Shown: positions 35,855 to 43,868 of the stretch, in pieces | Position numbering within the stretch: position 1 is the first letter of the stretch | How the letters are laid out: every line of letters starts with the position of its first letter | Origin: Aeromonas lusitana | GTDB taxonomy: Bacteria; Pseudomonadota; Gammaproteobacteria; Enterobacterales; Aeromonadaceae | Direction of reading: 5' to 3' | Assembly (NCBI RefSeq): GCF_002812985.1 | Contig: NZ_PGCP01000026.1 | Span: forward strand, 1 to 53,711 | Length of the DNA: 53,711 nt | Translations under genes and position numbers: made by a program | The notes under the pieces: model-generated | Told to the model about the DNA's origin: nothing | What the model saw: only the letters and a program-made list of their open reading frames with translations | Database searches by the model: none

Positions 35855-36916
35855 GTGAGCAATTCAGATAACAGCACTTTCGCGACAAGGATCCTGGACT
35901 GGTACCAGATCCACGGTCGCAAGACCCTGCCCTGGCAGCAGGACAAGACCCCCTACCGGGTCTGGATCTCCGAGATCATGCTGCAGCAGACCCAGGTCGC
36001 CACCGTGATCCCCTACTATCAGCGCTTTATGGCCCGCTTCCCCGATGTGCTGGCCCTAGCCGACGCCCCCATCGATGAGGTGCTGCACCACTGGACCGGG
36101 CTCGGTTACTACGCCCGCGCCCGCAACCTGCACAAGGCGGCCCAGACTATCCGCGATCAGCACGGCGGCCTGTTCCCTGAACAGTTGGAAGAGGTGATGG
36201 CCCTGCCCGGCATAGGTCGCTCCACCGCCGGCGCCGTGCTCTCCCTCGCCCTGGGTCAGCCCCACGCCATCCTGGATGGCAACGTGAAGCGGGTGCTCAC
36301 TCGCTGGCTGGCGCTGCCGGGCTGGCCTGGCCAGAAGCAGGTGGAAACCGATCTGTGGGAGCTGGCGACCCGCCTCACCCCCAGGGTCGGGGTGGCTCAG
36401 TACAACCAGGCCATGATGGACATGGGGGCCACCGTCTGCACCCGCAGCAAGCCCGCCTGCACGCGTTGCCCGGTCCAGGCCGATTGCCAGGGGCTGTCGC
36501 AAGGCAACCCCACCGCCTATCCCAACAGCAAACCGAAGAAGAGCATCCCGGCCCGCAACGGTATCATGCTGATCATTCGCCACGGCGATCAGTTGCTGCT
36601 GGAGAAGCGCCCGCCGCAGGGGATCTGGGGCGGGCTCTACTGCTTCCCGCAAGTAGAGTCCCTTGCCGAGGTGGAAGGACGCTTGCTGACGCTGGGGCTG
36701 AGCGGCCTAGACTATCGGGAACTGACTGGTTTTCGGCACACTTTCAGTCACTTCCACCTGGATATCCAGCCCTTGCTGATCGAACTCGCTGCCCCCCCGC
36801 CCCCGCTGCTCATGGAAGCGGATTCCCGACTCTGGTATAACTTACGCCATCCTGCCGAGGTGGGGTTGGCGGCCGCTACGGCCCGCCTGCTCGCCTACCT
36901 GGACCTACAACCCTGA
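35855..36916 (+). CDS. mutY: Adenine DNA glycosylase MutY
   Basis: Removes adenine mispaired with 8-oxoguanine. Catalytic Glu in [11 protein letters not shown], helix-hairpin-helix [18 protein letters not shown] with the catalytic Asp in [13 protein letters not shown], and a 4Fe-4S cluster loop C-X6-C-X2-C-X5-C ([17 protein letters not shown]). The C-terminal Nudix-like domain recognises 8-oxoG ([14 protein letters not shown]). The start is GTG at 35855. A four-codon reading frame (ATG 35844) ends across this GTG as GTGA, so starts may be coupled. 353 aa, normal length. Confidence 0.96.
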   Translation: MSNSDNSTFATRILDWYQIHGRKTLPWQQDKTPYRVWISEIMLQQTQVATVIPYYQRFMARFPDVLALADAPIDEVLHHWTGLGYYARARNLHKAAQTIRDQHGGLFPEQLEEVMALPGIGRSTAGAVLSLALGQPHAILDGNVKRVLTRWLALPGWPGQKQVETDLWELATRLTPRVGVAQYNQAMMDMGATVCTRSKPACTRCPVQADCQGLSQGNPTAYPNSKPKKSIPARNGIMLIIRHGDQLLLEKRPPQGIWGGLYCFPQVESLAEVEGRLLTLGLSGLDYRELTGFRHTFSHFHLDIQPLLIELAAPPPPLLMEADSRLWYNLRHPAEVGLAAATARLLAYLDLQP

Positions 36917-36937
36917 GTTGCAACCATAGAGGTCATC

Positions 36938-37210
36938 ATGAGCCGTACCGTATTCTGTCAGCGTCTGAAAAAAGAGGGGCCCGGCCTCGATTTCCAACTC
37001 TACCCCGGTGAACTCGGCAAGCGGATCTTCGACAACATCAGCAAGGAAGCCTGGACCGAGTGGCAGAAGAAGCAGGTGATGCTGATCAACGAGAAGAAGC
37101 TGAACATGATGAACCTGGAGCACCGTCAGCTGCTGGAAAAAGAGATGGTAAGCTACCTGTTCGAAGCGGGCGAAGTGGCCATCGACGGTTATACCCCGCC
37201 CAGCCAATGA
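36938..37210 (+). CDS. yggX: Probable Fe(II)-trafficking protein YggX
   Basis: A 90-aa cytoplasmic protein that protects Fe-S clusters from oxidative damage and is controlled by SoxRS in enterobacteria. [20 protein letters not shown] with the conserved Cys7, then [33 protein letters not shown] and a C terminus IDGYTPPSQ, all typical. It lies 22 bp after mutY in the conserved mutY-yggX-mltC order. An imperfect copy of its 3' end appears about 30 bp after the stop. Confidence 0.96.
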   Translation: MSRTVFCQRLKKEGPGLDFQLYPGELGKRIFDNISKEAWTEWQKKQVMLINEKKLNMMNLEHRQLLEKEMVSYLFEAGEVAIDGYTPPSQ

Positions 37211-37229
37211 GTTGATGCTGCTGAGCCAG

Positions 37230-37266
37230 GGAGCACTCATCGACGGTTTCACCTCCCCTGAGCCGC
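37230..37266 (+). pseudogene. Possible remnant copy of the yggX 3' end
   Basis: The sequence at 37239-37248 repeats ATCGACGGTT from 37181-37190. Read in that frame it encodes GALIDGFTSPEPQ, against [13 protein letters not shown] at the end of YggX. It lies in the otherwise empty 159-bp yggX-mltC gap. Similar tail copies follow other genes in this window; this one is short and could be coincidence. Confidence 0.35.
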
Positions 37267-37369
37267 AGCCCGTCACTATCGGTACCCGTGAGCCAGATCG
37301 AGATGTCCTCTGATCTGGCTCACGGCCAATGCATGTCGGGTGGCATCGCCGCCCAGTTTTGAGGATCTT

Positions 37370-38470
37370 ATGGGTCGAATTTTTTGGCTGCTGTGCGCTC
37401 TGCTGTTTCTCTCTGCCTGCTCCTCTTCTCCCAAGCCCAGTGGAGAAGACGAGGATCTCGTCAACGGCAAGGACGTGCGTGGCTTCGAACACATGATCAG
37501 TGCCCTCTCCCATAACGTGAACGAAATATGGGGGCGCGAGGCGCTGTTCGCGGGCAAGTTTGACTACGTCAAATACACGGATCAGTACAAGAGCCGGGCC
37601 CACATCGACTTCGCCAGCGGCCACATCATGGTGGAAACCGTGTCGGGGATCGATCCCCGCGCCCACCTGCGCCGCGCCATAATAGAGACCTTGCTGACCC
37701 CGGACGATCCGGCAGAAGTGGATCTCTACTCGGATCGGGAGATCCTGCCCGGTGGCGAGCCCTTCCTCTACGGCCAGGTGCTGGACAACCAGGGTCAGCC
37801 GATCCGCTCCGACTGGCGCGCCGAGCGCTACGCCGACTACCTGCTCAACACCGCCATGAAGAAGCGCACCCTCGGCATTCGCAACATCTTCTTCGTCGAC
37901 ATCCCCATGGTGGCGAACCACGAGGACAGGCGCGGCTACAAGTACGCCAGCATCATCCGCGATGCCTCCCGCAAGTACGGCGTCGCCGAGAGCCTGATCT
38001 ACGCGGTGATCAAGACGGAGAGCAGCTTCAACCCCTATGCGGTCAGCCATGCCAACGCCTATGGCCTGATGCAGGTGATCCCGGCCACCGCAGGGCGCGA
38101 CGTCTATGTACGGGTGAAGGGCAAGAATGGCCAGCCGACCCGGGAAGACCTGTTCAACCCCGCCTACAACATAGACGTGGGGACCGCCTACCTGCACCTG
38201 CTGCAGACCGTCTACCTGGCGGACATCCAGGATCCCCAATCCCGTCGCTATGCGGTGATCTCCGCCTACAACGGTGGGGCGGGCGGGGTGCTCAACACCT
38301 TCTCCAGCAACCGCAAGGTGGCGCCGGACATGATCAACCGCCTTTCCCCCGAGGCCGTCTATCAGGTGCTGACCGAGCAACACCCCAAGGCGGAGGCGCG
38401 GCGTTACCTCTACAAGGTCAATCAGGCCGAGAAGGGGTTCAAGCGCACCGTCGCCAGCCGGGCTGGCTAA
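37370..38470 (+). CDS. mltC: Membrane-bound lytic murein transglycosylase C
   Basis: An outer-membrane lipoprotein that cleaves peptidoglycan glycan strands, leaving 1,6-anhydromuramic acid. The lipoprotein signal ends LSAC at residue 17. The catalytic SLT domain has the Glu in IKTESSFNPYAVSHANAYGLMQVIPATAG and the substrate-cleft block YNIDVGTAYLHLL ... AVISAYNGGAGGVL. ATG 37370 is preceded by GAGGA; the earlier in-frame start at 37340 is rejected. 366 aa, normal. It is the last gene of the mutY cluster. Confidence 0.96.
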   Translation: MGRIFWLLCALLFLSACSSSPKPSGEDEDLVNGKDVRGFEHMISALSHNVNEIWGREALFAGKFDYVKYTDQYKSRAHIDFASGHIMVETVSGIDPRAHLRRAIIETLLTPDDPAEVDLYSDREILPGGEPFLYGQVLDNQGQPIRSDWRAERYADYLLNTAMKKRTLGIRNIFFVDIPMVANHEDRRGYKYASIIRDASRKYGVAESLIYAVIKTESSFNPYAVSHANAYGLMQVIPATAGRDVYVRVKGKNGQPTREDLFNPAYNIDVGTAYLHLLQTVYLADIQDPQSRRYAVISAYNGGAGGVLNTFSSNRKVAPDMINRLSPEAVYQVLTEQHPKAEARRYLYKVNQAEKGFKRTVASRAG

Positions 38471-38487
38471 CGAGATGCAAAAACAGG

Positions 38488-38510
38488 AAGGGCGCTCATG
38501 GAGCGCCCTT
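38488..38510. terminator. Terminator between mltC and the BOF-family gene
   Basis: A 10-bp stem AAGGGCGCTC / GAGCGCCCTT with a 3-nt loop lies between the two convergent genes. Confidence 0.75.
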
Positions 38511-38533
38511 CTCATTAGCAGTCATCTGCAAGC

Positions 38534-38914
38534 TTACTTGGCGATGAAGCCACCCTTGCTCGGGGCCTCTGCGCCCACCTTCTCCAGGCGATCTACCTCG
38601 ACCTCTGTCTTGTTCCAGCTGTGGTCAACCTCGCCACGGATGCGGATCAGATCGTTCGGGCCCACTTCGATGCCGCGCCACACATCCCCATCCACTTCCA
38701 CTTCCACCTCGCCGCTGGCGTCACTGAACATGTAGTTCTCACCCCCCAGATGCTTGGTCAGCTTGCCCTCCAGGGTCACCCAGTTGTCGTCACGCTGATC
38801 CTTCAACTGGGACACTGTGATGACATTCTGCTCCTGCGGGCCTGTGTAGGCCGCCATGGCGAAAGAGGATACGGACATCAGGGCCACCAGGCCGATTACG
38901 CTAGCTTTGTTCAT
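38534..38914 (-). CDS. BOF (YgiW/YdeI) family periplasmic stress protein
   Basis: A 126-aa exported protein with an OB-like fold. The signal peptide ends SSFAMA (about residue 21). The domain is the classic YgiW pattern: ITVSQLKDQRDDNWVTLEGKL, YMFSDASGEVEVEVDGDVW, IRIRGEVDHSWNKTEVEVDRLEKV. Family members are induced by peroxide, cadmium or antimicrobial peptides. The ligand and mechanism are not established. It is convergent with mltC and diverges from the GCAT gene. Confidence 0.9.
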   Translation of the reverse strand: MNKASVIGLVALMSVSSFAMAAYTGPQEQNVITVSQLKDQRDDNWVTLEGKLTKHLGGENYMFSDASGEVEVEVDGDVWRGIEVGPNDLIRIRGEVDHSWNKTEVEVDRLEKVGAEAPSKGGFIAK

Positions 38915-38981
38915 TGCATGCTCCTGTCTTTGCGGTATGAGGTCATCTTGCCCCGACTCGCGTGAAACAAACGTGAAGCGT

Positions 38982-38996
38982 CCCCCATCTGGGGGA
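38982..38996. repeat. Short inverted repeat upstream of the GCAT gene
   Basis: CCCCCA-TC-TGGGGG is a perfect inverted repeat in the 238-bp divergent region before the GCAT gene. It could be an operator or part of the 5' leader of the BOF-family gene. Nearby, TGTGACCGAAATCGA at 39003-39017 resembles half of a CRP site. Confidence 0.35.
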
Positions 38997-39152
38997 GCCC
39001 TGTGTGACCGAAATCGATTTAATTATATCCCACTGATGCAGAATTAAATTCGGCCCCATACCCTGCAGTGTGGCGAATGGGTCCCCAGCTCACTTCGCCA
39101 CCGAGGAACAGCCCGCAGGCAAGGCCTGCTTTCCATTCTATGAGACAGTGAC

Positions 39153-40160
39153 ATGAAAAAATGGTTTGTGTGTTTATTGGGACTCTTAGCGCTGACGGCC
39201 CAGGCCGCCGAGACGCGTCCCGCCTTCTCCCGCATCGTGATGTTCGGTGACAGCCTCTCCGATACCGGCAAGATGTACGGCAAGATGCGCGGTTATCTCC
39301 CCTCAAGCCCCCCCTACTACCAGGGACGCTTCTCCAACGGCCCGGTCTGGCTGGAGCAGCTGACCCAACAGTTCCCTGGCCTGAAGATCGCCAACGAGGC
39401 GGAAGGGGGCGCCACCGCCGTGGCCTACAACAAGATCTCCTGGAACCCCAAGTATCAGGTCATCAACAACCTGGACTACGAGATCACCCAGTTCCTGGAG
39501 AAGGACAGCTTCAAACAGGACGACTTAGTGATCCTCTGGGTCGGCGCCAACGACTACCTGGCCTATGGCTGGAACACGGAGCAGGACGCCAAGCGGGTGC
39601 GGGATGTCATCAGCGACTCGGCGAATCGCCTGGTACTGAACGGGGCCAATCAGATCCTGCTGTTCAACCTGCCGGATCTCGGTCAGAACCCCTCGGCCCG
39701 CAGCCAAAATGTAGTGAAAGCCGCCAGTCATGTCTCGGCCTACCACAACGAGCTGCTGTTGAATCTGGCTCGCCAGCTGGCCCCCACCGGTCTGGTGAAG
39801 CTATTCGAGATAGACAAGCAGTTCGCCGAGATGCTGCGTGAACCGCAGAACTTTGGCCTGAGCGACACCGAGAACGCCTGTTACGGTGGCGGCTATGTGT
39901 GGAAACCCTTCGCTTCCCGCAGCGCCAACGCCGACAGCCAGCTCTCGGCCTTCAGCGAGTCCGAGCGCCTCGCCATCGCCGGCAACCCCTTGCTGGCACA
40001 GGCGGTCGCCTCCCCGATGGCCCGCCGCAGCGCCAGCGAACTGAATTGCGAGGGCAAGATGTTCTGGGATCAGGTACATCCCACGACCGTCGTGCACGCC
40101 GCCCTGAGCGAGCGGGCCGGGGCCTTCATCGAGCAGCAGTATGAGTTCATCCCGCAATAA
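39153..40160 (+). CDS. satA: Glycerophospholipid-cholesterol acyltransferase (GCAT/SatA), secreted GDSL lipase
   Basis: An extracellular lipase-acyltransferase that moves the sn-2 acyl chain of host phospholipids to cholesterol; an Aeromonas exoenzyme and haemolysis/virulence factor. At 335 aa it matches A. hydrophila GCAT in length and almost throughout. Signal peptide 1-18 (ending AQA). GDSL block FGDSLSDTG with catalytic Ser34, GANDYL with Asp134 and DQVHPT with His309 correspond to Ser16, Asp116 and His291 of the mature enzyme. A processed loop with two Cys (ENACYGGG ... LNCEGKMF) is present. It exits by the Exe type II pathway encoded in this window. Confidence 0.96.
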   Translation: MKKWFVCLLGLLALTAQAAETRPAFSRIVMFGDSLSDTGKMYGKMRGYLPSSPPYYQGRFSNGPVWLEQLTQQFPGLKIANEAEGGATAVAYNKISWNPKYQVINNLDYEITQFLEKDSFKQDDLVILWVGANDYLAYGWNTEQDAKRVRDVISDSANRLVLNGANQILLFNLPDLGQNPSARSQNVVKAASHVSAYHNELLLNLARQLAPTGLVKLFEIDKQFAEMLREPQNFGLSDTENACYGGGYVWKPFASRSANADSQLSAFSESERLAIAGNPLLAQAVASPMARRSASELNCEGKMFWDQVHPTTVVHAALSERAGAFIEQQYEFIPQ

Positions 40161-40177
40161 ACCATGCCCCCATGCAG

Positions 40178-40204
40178 AAGGCCGACATCTCGTCGGCCTT
40201 TTTT
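40178..40204 (+). terminator. satA Rho-independent terminator
   Basis: AAGGCCGAC / GTCGGCCTT with a 5-nt loop, ending in six T residues. Confidence 0.9.
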
Positions 40205-40454
40205 GTTGACCCGCCTTGAATGCAAAACGAACAACCCATATGACACCCGTCACAAATCGGAGCCATACTAGCCCTCTTGCCCGGACAACTCCCCTATGAT
40301 GGGCATAGTTATCACAATATGTTTTATATCAGTTGCTTGTGGTTCAAAAAAAACGGGCTACGTTTAAACATGTTGTGGCCGGCCACTGGCCCAATCCATA
40401 CGGAGAGGCGATGCGGATTCGACCTCCCGACAAACAAAATTGCAGAGGCTTCAC
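40205..40454. other. Leader/promoter region of the ompA-family gene
   Basis: 250 bp without a gene. The middle (40310-40370) is AT-rich and likely holds the promoter. The downstream part would be a long 5' untranslated leader, as is usual for ompA mRNAs. TTGACC at 40205-40210 belongs to no clear promoter. No sRNA gene is evident. Confidence 0.4.
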
Positions 40455-41486
40455 ATGAAAAAAACACTGATTACCTTGCTGGTTTCAGGCTTGCTTGCGG
40501 CCAACGCTCAGGCAGCCGGACAAGACAATACCTGGTATGGCGGTGCCAAATTGGGTTGGTCCAACTTCTACGGTGTCGATGAAAGCAACACCATCTCCGC
40601 AACCGATGAAGACAATGATGAAGTGGGGGCCGGTCTCTTCGGTGGCTACCAGATCAACCAGAACCTGGGGATCGAACTGGGTTACGACTATCTGGGCAAG
40701 TACAAGTACAGCGGCACCCGTAACGCCGCGGCCTTCAGCGACTCCGTCGAAGCCCAGCTGGCTCAACTGACCCTGAAGCTCGGCTTCCCGGTCACCGAGA
40801 GCCTGGATCTCTACGGTCGCGTCGGTGGCGGCTATGGCTGGAGCAGCAGCGACGCGCTGGACAACGACAGCCGCGGCATCTTCGTCGGGGCCCTCGGCGC
40901 CGAATACGCCCTCAACCTGGATTGGGCCGCCCGCCTCGAATACCAGTACAGCACCCCCTATGGCAGCCGAGAGGATACCGGCCTGCGCATGGATAACGGC
41001 CTGCTCTCCCTGGCCGCCGTCTATCGCTTCGGCCAGGTCGCACCGGCCCTGCCGGTCGCGGCTCCTGCACCTGCGCCAGAGCCCGTGGTGGTGGACAAGC
41101 AGTTCACCCTGAGCTCGGACGTGCTGTTTGACTTCAACAAGGCCACCCTCAAACCGGCTGCCGGTCAGGCGCTGGATACCCTGTATAGCCAGATCGAAGA
41201 AGCCAGGCCCAAGGATGGCTCCGCCACCGTCATCGGCTACACCGACCGTATCGGCTCCGATGCCTACAACCAGAAGCTCTCCGAGCAGCGCGCACAGACT
41301 GTTGCCAACTATCTGATTGGCAAGGGCCTGCCTGCTGGCAAGGTGAACGTGGAAGGGCATGGCAAGAACAACCCGGTGACGGGCGAGAGCTGCACCAGCA
41401 AGTCCAAGCGTGAGCTAATCGTCTGCCTGGCCCCGGATCGCCGTGTAGAGGTCAAGGTACAAGGGGTCTCCGAGGTACAACAGTAA
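40455..41486 (+). CDS. ompA: OmpA-family outer-membrane porin
   Basis: An outer-membrane protein with an eight-stranded β-barrel and a periplasmic peptidoglycan-binding domain. Signal peptide 1-20 (ending AQA). Barrel from DNTWYGGAKLGWSNFY to LSLAAVYRFGQ (about 25-195), a Pro/Ala hinge (APALPVAAPAPAPEP), then the OmpA-C domain with FTLSSDVLFDFNKATLKP, TVIGYTDRIGSDAYNQKLSEQRA, VEGHGKNNP and a Cys pair (SCTSK / VCLAPDRRVEV). ATG 40455 begins MKKTLITLL. 343 aa. Aeromonas often carries two such genes in tandem; only one is here. Confidence 0.95.
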   Translation: MKKTLITLLVSGLLAANAQAAGQDNTWYGGAKLGWSNFYGVDESNTISATDEDNDEVGAGLFGGYQINQNLGIELGYDYLGKYKYSGTRNAAAFSDSVEAQLAQLTLKLGFPVTESLDLYGRVGGGYGWSSSDALDNDSRGIFVGALGAEYALNLDWAARLEYQYSTPYGSREDTGLRMDNGLLSLAAVYRFGQVAPALPVAAPAPAPEPVVVDKQFTLSSDVLFDFNKATLKPAAGQALDTLYSQIEEARPKDGSATVIGYTDRIGSDAYNQKLSEQRAQTVANYLIGKGLPAGKVNVEGHGKNNPVTGESCTSKSKRELIVCLAPDRRVEVKVQGVSEVQQ

Positions 41487-41511
41487 CCTCAGCCCATAGT
41501 TCGCAGATAAC

Positions 41512-41541
41512 AAAACGGGAGGCCTTGGCCTCCCGTTTTTT
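41512..41541. terminator. Bidirectional terminator between ompA and pqiC
   Basis: AAAACGGGAGGCC pairs with GGCCTCCCGTTTT, with A and T runs on the two sides. Confidence 0.9.
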
Positions 41542-41551
41542 ATTGCCTCAT

Positions 41552-42121
41552 TCAGGCGCGCGTGCGGATGTCCGCCGCAATCTGATCCAGCAGCTGTTGC
41601 CAGCCCTGTCCCAGCTCGTCCACCAGGGTGCCATAGCCATCGGCTGGCAGTACCCGCACCTGCTGGAAGGGCACGTCCCGCAGCACAACACCTTCTTCTG
41701 TCAGCAAGCGCCAGCGACCGCTCAGCAGGGCGCGACCATCGTGGCGGCCCTGGAAGCGTTCCACCGAGATGGTCAACACGGGCCCCTTGCGGGCCCCGTC
41801 CTGACGCACCACCCAGCCCGGCAAGCGGCTGGAGAGCCCATCCAGGGTCAGTTGATTGAGCTGAGCATCCAGGGAGCCCGCCCAGCGGTGGTACTCGGCA
41901 AAGTGCAGCTCATTGCCCTCCAGCTGATAGACCAGGCTGACCCTGTCCAGCTGTCCCGACAGGGCGATGGGTCTCAGCACCAGCTGGTGTTGCGGCTGGG
42001 TCGCCATGGTCGGTGCCGGCTGGCTGTCGGCATCGAGGGAGTAGTAGTGCAGGCTGGTGGGTGCGGAACTGCAACCCGCTAGCAGGCCAAGCAAGGCCAG
42101 CGTCATCATCCGTTTTTTCAT
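41552..42121 (-). CDS. pqiC: PqiC-type lipoprotein (intermembrane lipid transport, ABC-type auxiliary)
   Basis: An outer-membrane lipoprotein that forms a ring at the end of the PqiB needle, part of a lipid path between the membranes. The lipobox LAGC falls at residue 17-18 of a typical signal peptide (MKKRMMTLALLGLLAGCSSA). The domain is of the YmbA/DUF330 type: HYYSL near the N terminus, ISVERFQGRHDGRALLSGRW. Two adjacent ATGs exist (42124, 42121); the second lies 6 nt from GAGG. The first overlaps the stop of the small ORF as ATGA. 189 aa. Confidence 0.93.
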   Translation of the reverse strand: MKKRMMTLALLGLLAGCSSAPTSLHYYSLDADSQPAPTMATQPQHQLVLRPIALSGQLDRVSLVYQLEGNELHFAEYHRWAGSLDAQLNQLTLDGLSSRLPGWVVRQDGARKGPVLTISVERFQGRHDGRALLSGRWRLLTEEGVVLRDVPFQQVRVLPADGYGTLVDELGQGWQQLLDQIAADIRTRA

Positions 42122-42225
42122 CATTTTCCTCGCTTGGGCTCGAGATCCTGGGTGAATGGATGCGATCGAAGATCAACGAACTTGGCCCCTCGATTAAGGG
42201 TTGGCAAAGTCAGGGACATCATCAT
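42121..42225 (-). CDS. Small coupled ORF between pqiB and pqiC (PqiB-tail-like)
   Basis: A 34-codon ORF that bridges pqiB and pqiC with ATGA overlaps at both ends (42222-42225 and 42121-42124). It begins MMMSLTLP and ends DLEPKRGK; PqiB ends DPEPKRGK. At DNA level the two regions are a diverged tandem duplication with a 101-bp offset: GATCTTCGATCGC and GAGCCCAAGCGAGGAAAATGATG-type blocks (split here) recur, and a 2-nt deletion is balanced by a 2-nt insertion, so the frame is restored. It supplies the ribosome-binding site and start context of pqiC. A peptide function is unproven. Confidence 0.6.
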   Translation of the reverse strand: MMMSLTLPTLNRGAKFVDLRSHPFTQDLEPKRGK

Positions 42226-43868
42226 TTTCCTCGCTTGGGCTCAGGGTCCAGGGGACGGGAGCGATCGAAGATCAGCGAACTCGGCTGCTCATTCAATGAA
42301 TGGACCAAAGGCTGCAGCTCTCCCATCAACTGGTTGAGAGATTGCACCGACTGACGCAGCTCCTGATTGGTCTGGGAACCGGCATCATAGGTCTGCAAGG
42401 TCTCCTGCAACTGCTTGAGGCTTTGATTGAGAGACTCCGGCAACTGCTGGGTCGATTGCTGGCCGGTGAACTGCTCCAGATTGGAGCTCACGGCGCTGAC
42501 GTGCTTGAGCGTCTTGTCCAGGGTCGCCAGGGTGCTGTTGACCTGAGTAAGCGTGGTGGCCATGTCCATGTCGACGAACTTGTCGAGGATGAGGTTCACC
42601 TTGCGCTCTATCTGATCCAGTCCGGCCTGGGCGGTCGGGAACACCTGATAGCCGGCGACCTTGAGCGGCTGGTAGGCAGGCACGTCCGGGTAGAAGTTCA
42701 GATCCACCACCTTGCCGCCGGTCAGCAGACTGGAGGTCTTGAGGCTGGCCCTCAGCCCTTCCTTGAACTGCTTGTTGAACAGGGCGCGCCACTGCTCCTT
42801 CTCCGCATTGGCGTAGCGGTGGGAGAGGCGCTGCACCTCGATGCGGGCCAGCACAGGGATCTGGCGGCTCTTGAACAGCTGAACGCCCTTGTCGTCAATG
42901 AGATAGGGGGCCGAGATGACGGTACCGACCCGAATACCGCGATATTGCACGGCCGCGCCCGGGTGCAGGCCACCCACGTCGTTCTCGAACAAGAAGACGT
43001 AGTCGATGAACTGATCCAGACTACCAGCCAGCACGCTCGCCTCATCCTTGAACAGCACGAACTCGTCGTTCTGCTTGACCGGCTCACCCGGCAACCAGCC
43101 AGGCGGCAGCCCCATGGTGATGCCACCGTTGACCAGGCTCTCCAGGGAATCCATCTTGACCTTCATCCCCTCGCTGCTCATGGAGACCTCGAAGCCCGGG
43201 GTCAGCCAGAAGCGGGAGTTGCCACTCACCAGGATGTCGTAAGGGGCATTGATGAAGAGCTGATACTGCATCTCGCTCTTCTCGGGCAGGAACTTGGCCT
43301 CTTCGACCTGACCTATGGTGAAGCCCTGATAGTTGATGGGCGACCCCACCCCCAGGGCATTGGCATCCCGGCTGGAGAGAGAGAGCCGCAGCCCCTTGGC
43401 ATCGAGCGACGCCAGGGGCGGCCGGTCCAGCATGGCATAGGTGTTGCGCGCCTTGCCCTTCTTGCCCGGGGAGAGCTCGATATAGGCGCCGGAGAGCAGG
43501 GTGCCGAGGCCTGAGACCCCTTCCCGGCCGATCCTGGGTTTGACCACCCAGAACTGGCTGTCCTTCTTGAGCATGCCGGCGGCGGCATTGTTCAGGCGAG
43601 CCTTCAGCACCGCATGGCTGTAGTCATCGCTGAGCTCCACCGCCTCGATGCGACCCACCTCCACCTCGCGGGAGCGGATCACCGTCTTGCCCGCCACTAT
43701 GCCCTCGGCGGTGGCCACGGTCAGAGTGAAGCTGGGGCCTTGTGAATACCAGTGCTGGAACAGCATCCAGGCTCCGATGAACAGCGCCAGCATGGGCACC
43801 ATCCAGATAGCGGCGGCCGAGCTCAGAAAATCCGAGCCGGGTTTCCACCTTGTCTTACGCTCACTCAC
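42222..43868 (-). CDS. pqiB: PqiB, MCE-domain intermembrane lipid transport protein
   Basis: A periplasm-spanning protein anchored in the inner membrane (helix IWMVPMLALFIGAWMLFQ, about 21-38). It has three MCE domains (about 45-145, 160-270 and 285-400; each begins with a pattern like GIVAGKTVIRSREVEVGRI, GSPINYQGFTIGQV or GAAVQYRGIRVGTV) and a C-terminal helical needle rich in Gln/Leu (LNQSLKQLQETLQTYD). It forms a hexameric tube for lipids between PqiA and PqiC. 548 aa, normal. It overlaps pqiA by 8 bp. Its 3' end is duplicated downstream. Confidence 0.96.
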   Translation of the reverse strand: MSERKTRWKPGSDFLSSAAAIWMVPMLALFIGAWMLFQHWYSQGPSFTLTVATAEGIVAGKTVIRSREVEVGRIEAVELSDDYSHAVLKARLNNAAAGMLKKDSQFWVVKPRIGREGVSGLGTLLSGAYIELSPGKKGKARNTYAMLDRPPLASLDAKGLRLSLSSRDANALGVGSPINYQGFTIGQVEEAKFLPEKSEMQYQLFINAPYDILVSGNSRFWLTPGFEVSMSSEGMKVKMDSLESLVNGGITMGLPPGWLPGEPVKQNDEFVLFKDEASVLAGSLDQFIDYVFLFENDVGGLHPGAAVQYRGIRVGTVISAPYLIDDKGVQLFKSRQIPVLARIEVQRLSHRYANAEKEQWRALFNKQFKEGLRASLKTSSLLTGGKVVDLNFYPDVPAYQPLKVAGYQVFPTAQAGLDQIERKVNLILDKFVDMDMATTLTQVNSTLATLDKTLKHVSAVSSNLEQFTGQQSTQQLPESLNQSLKQLQETLQTYDAGSQTNQELRQSVQSLNQLMGELQPLVHSLNEQPSSLIFDRSRPLDPEPKRGK

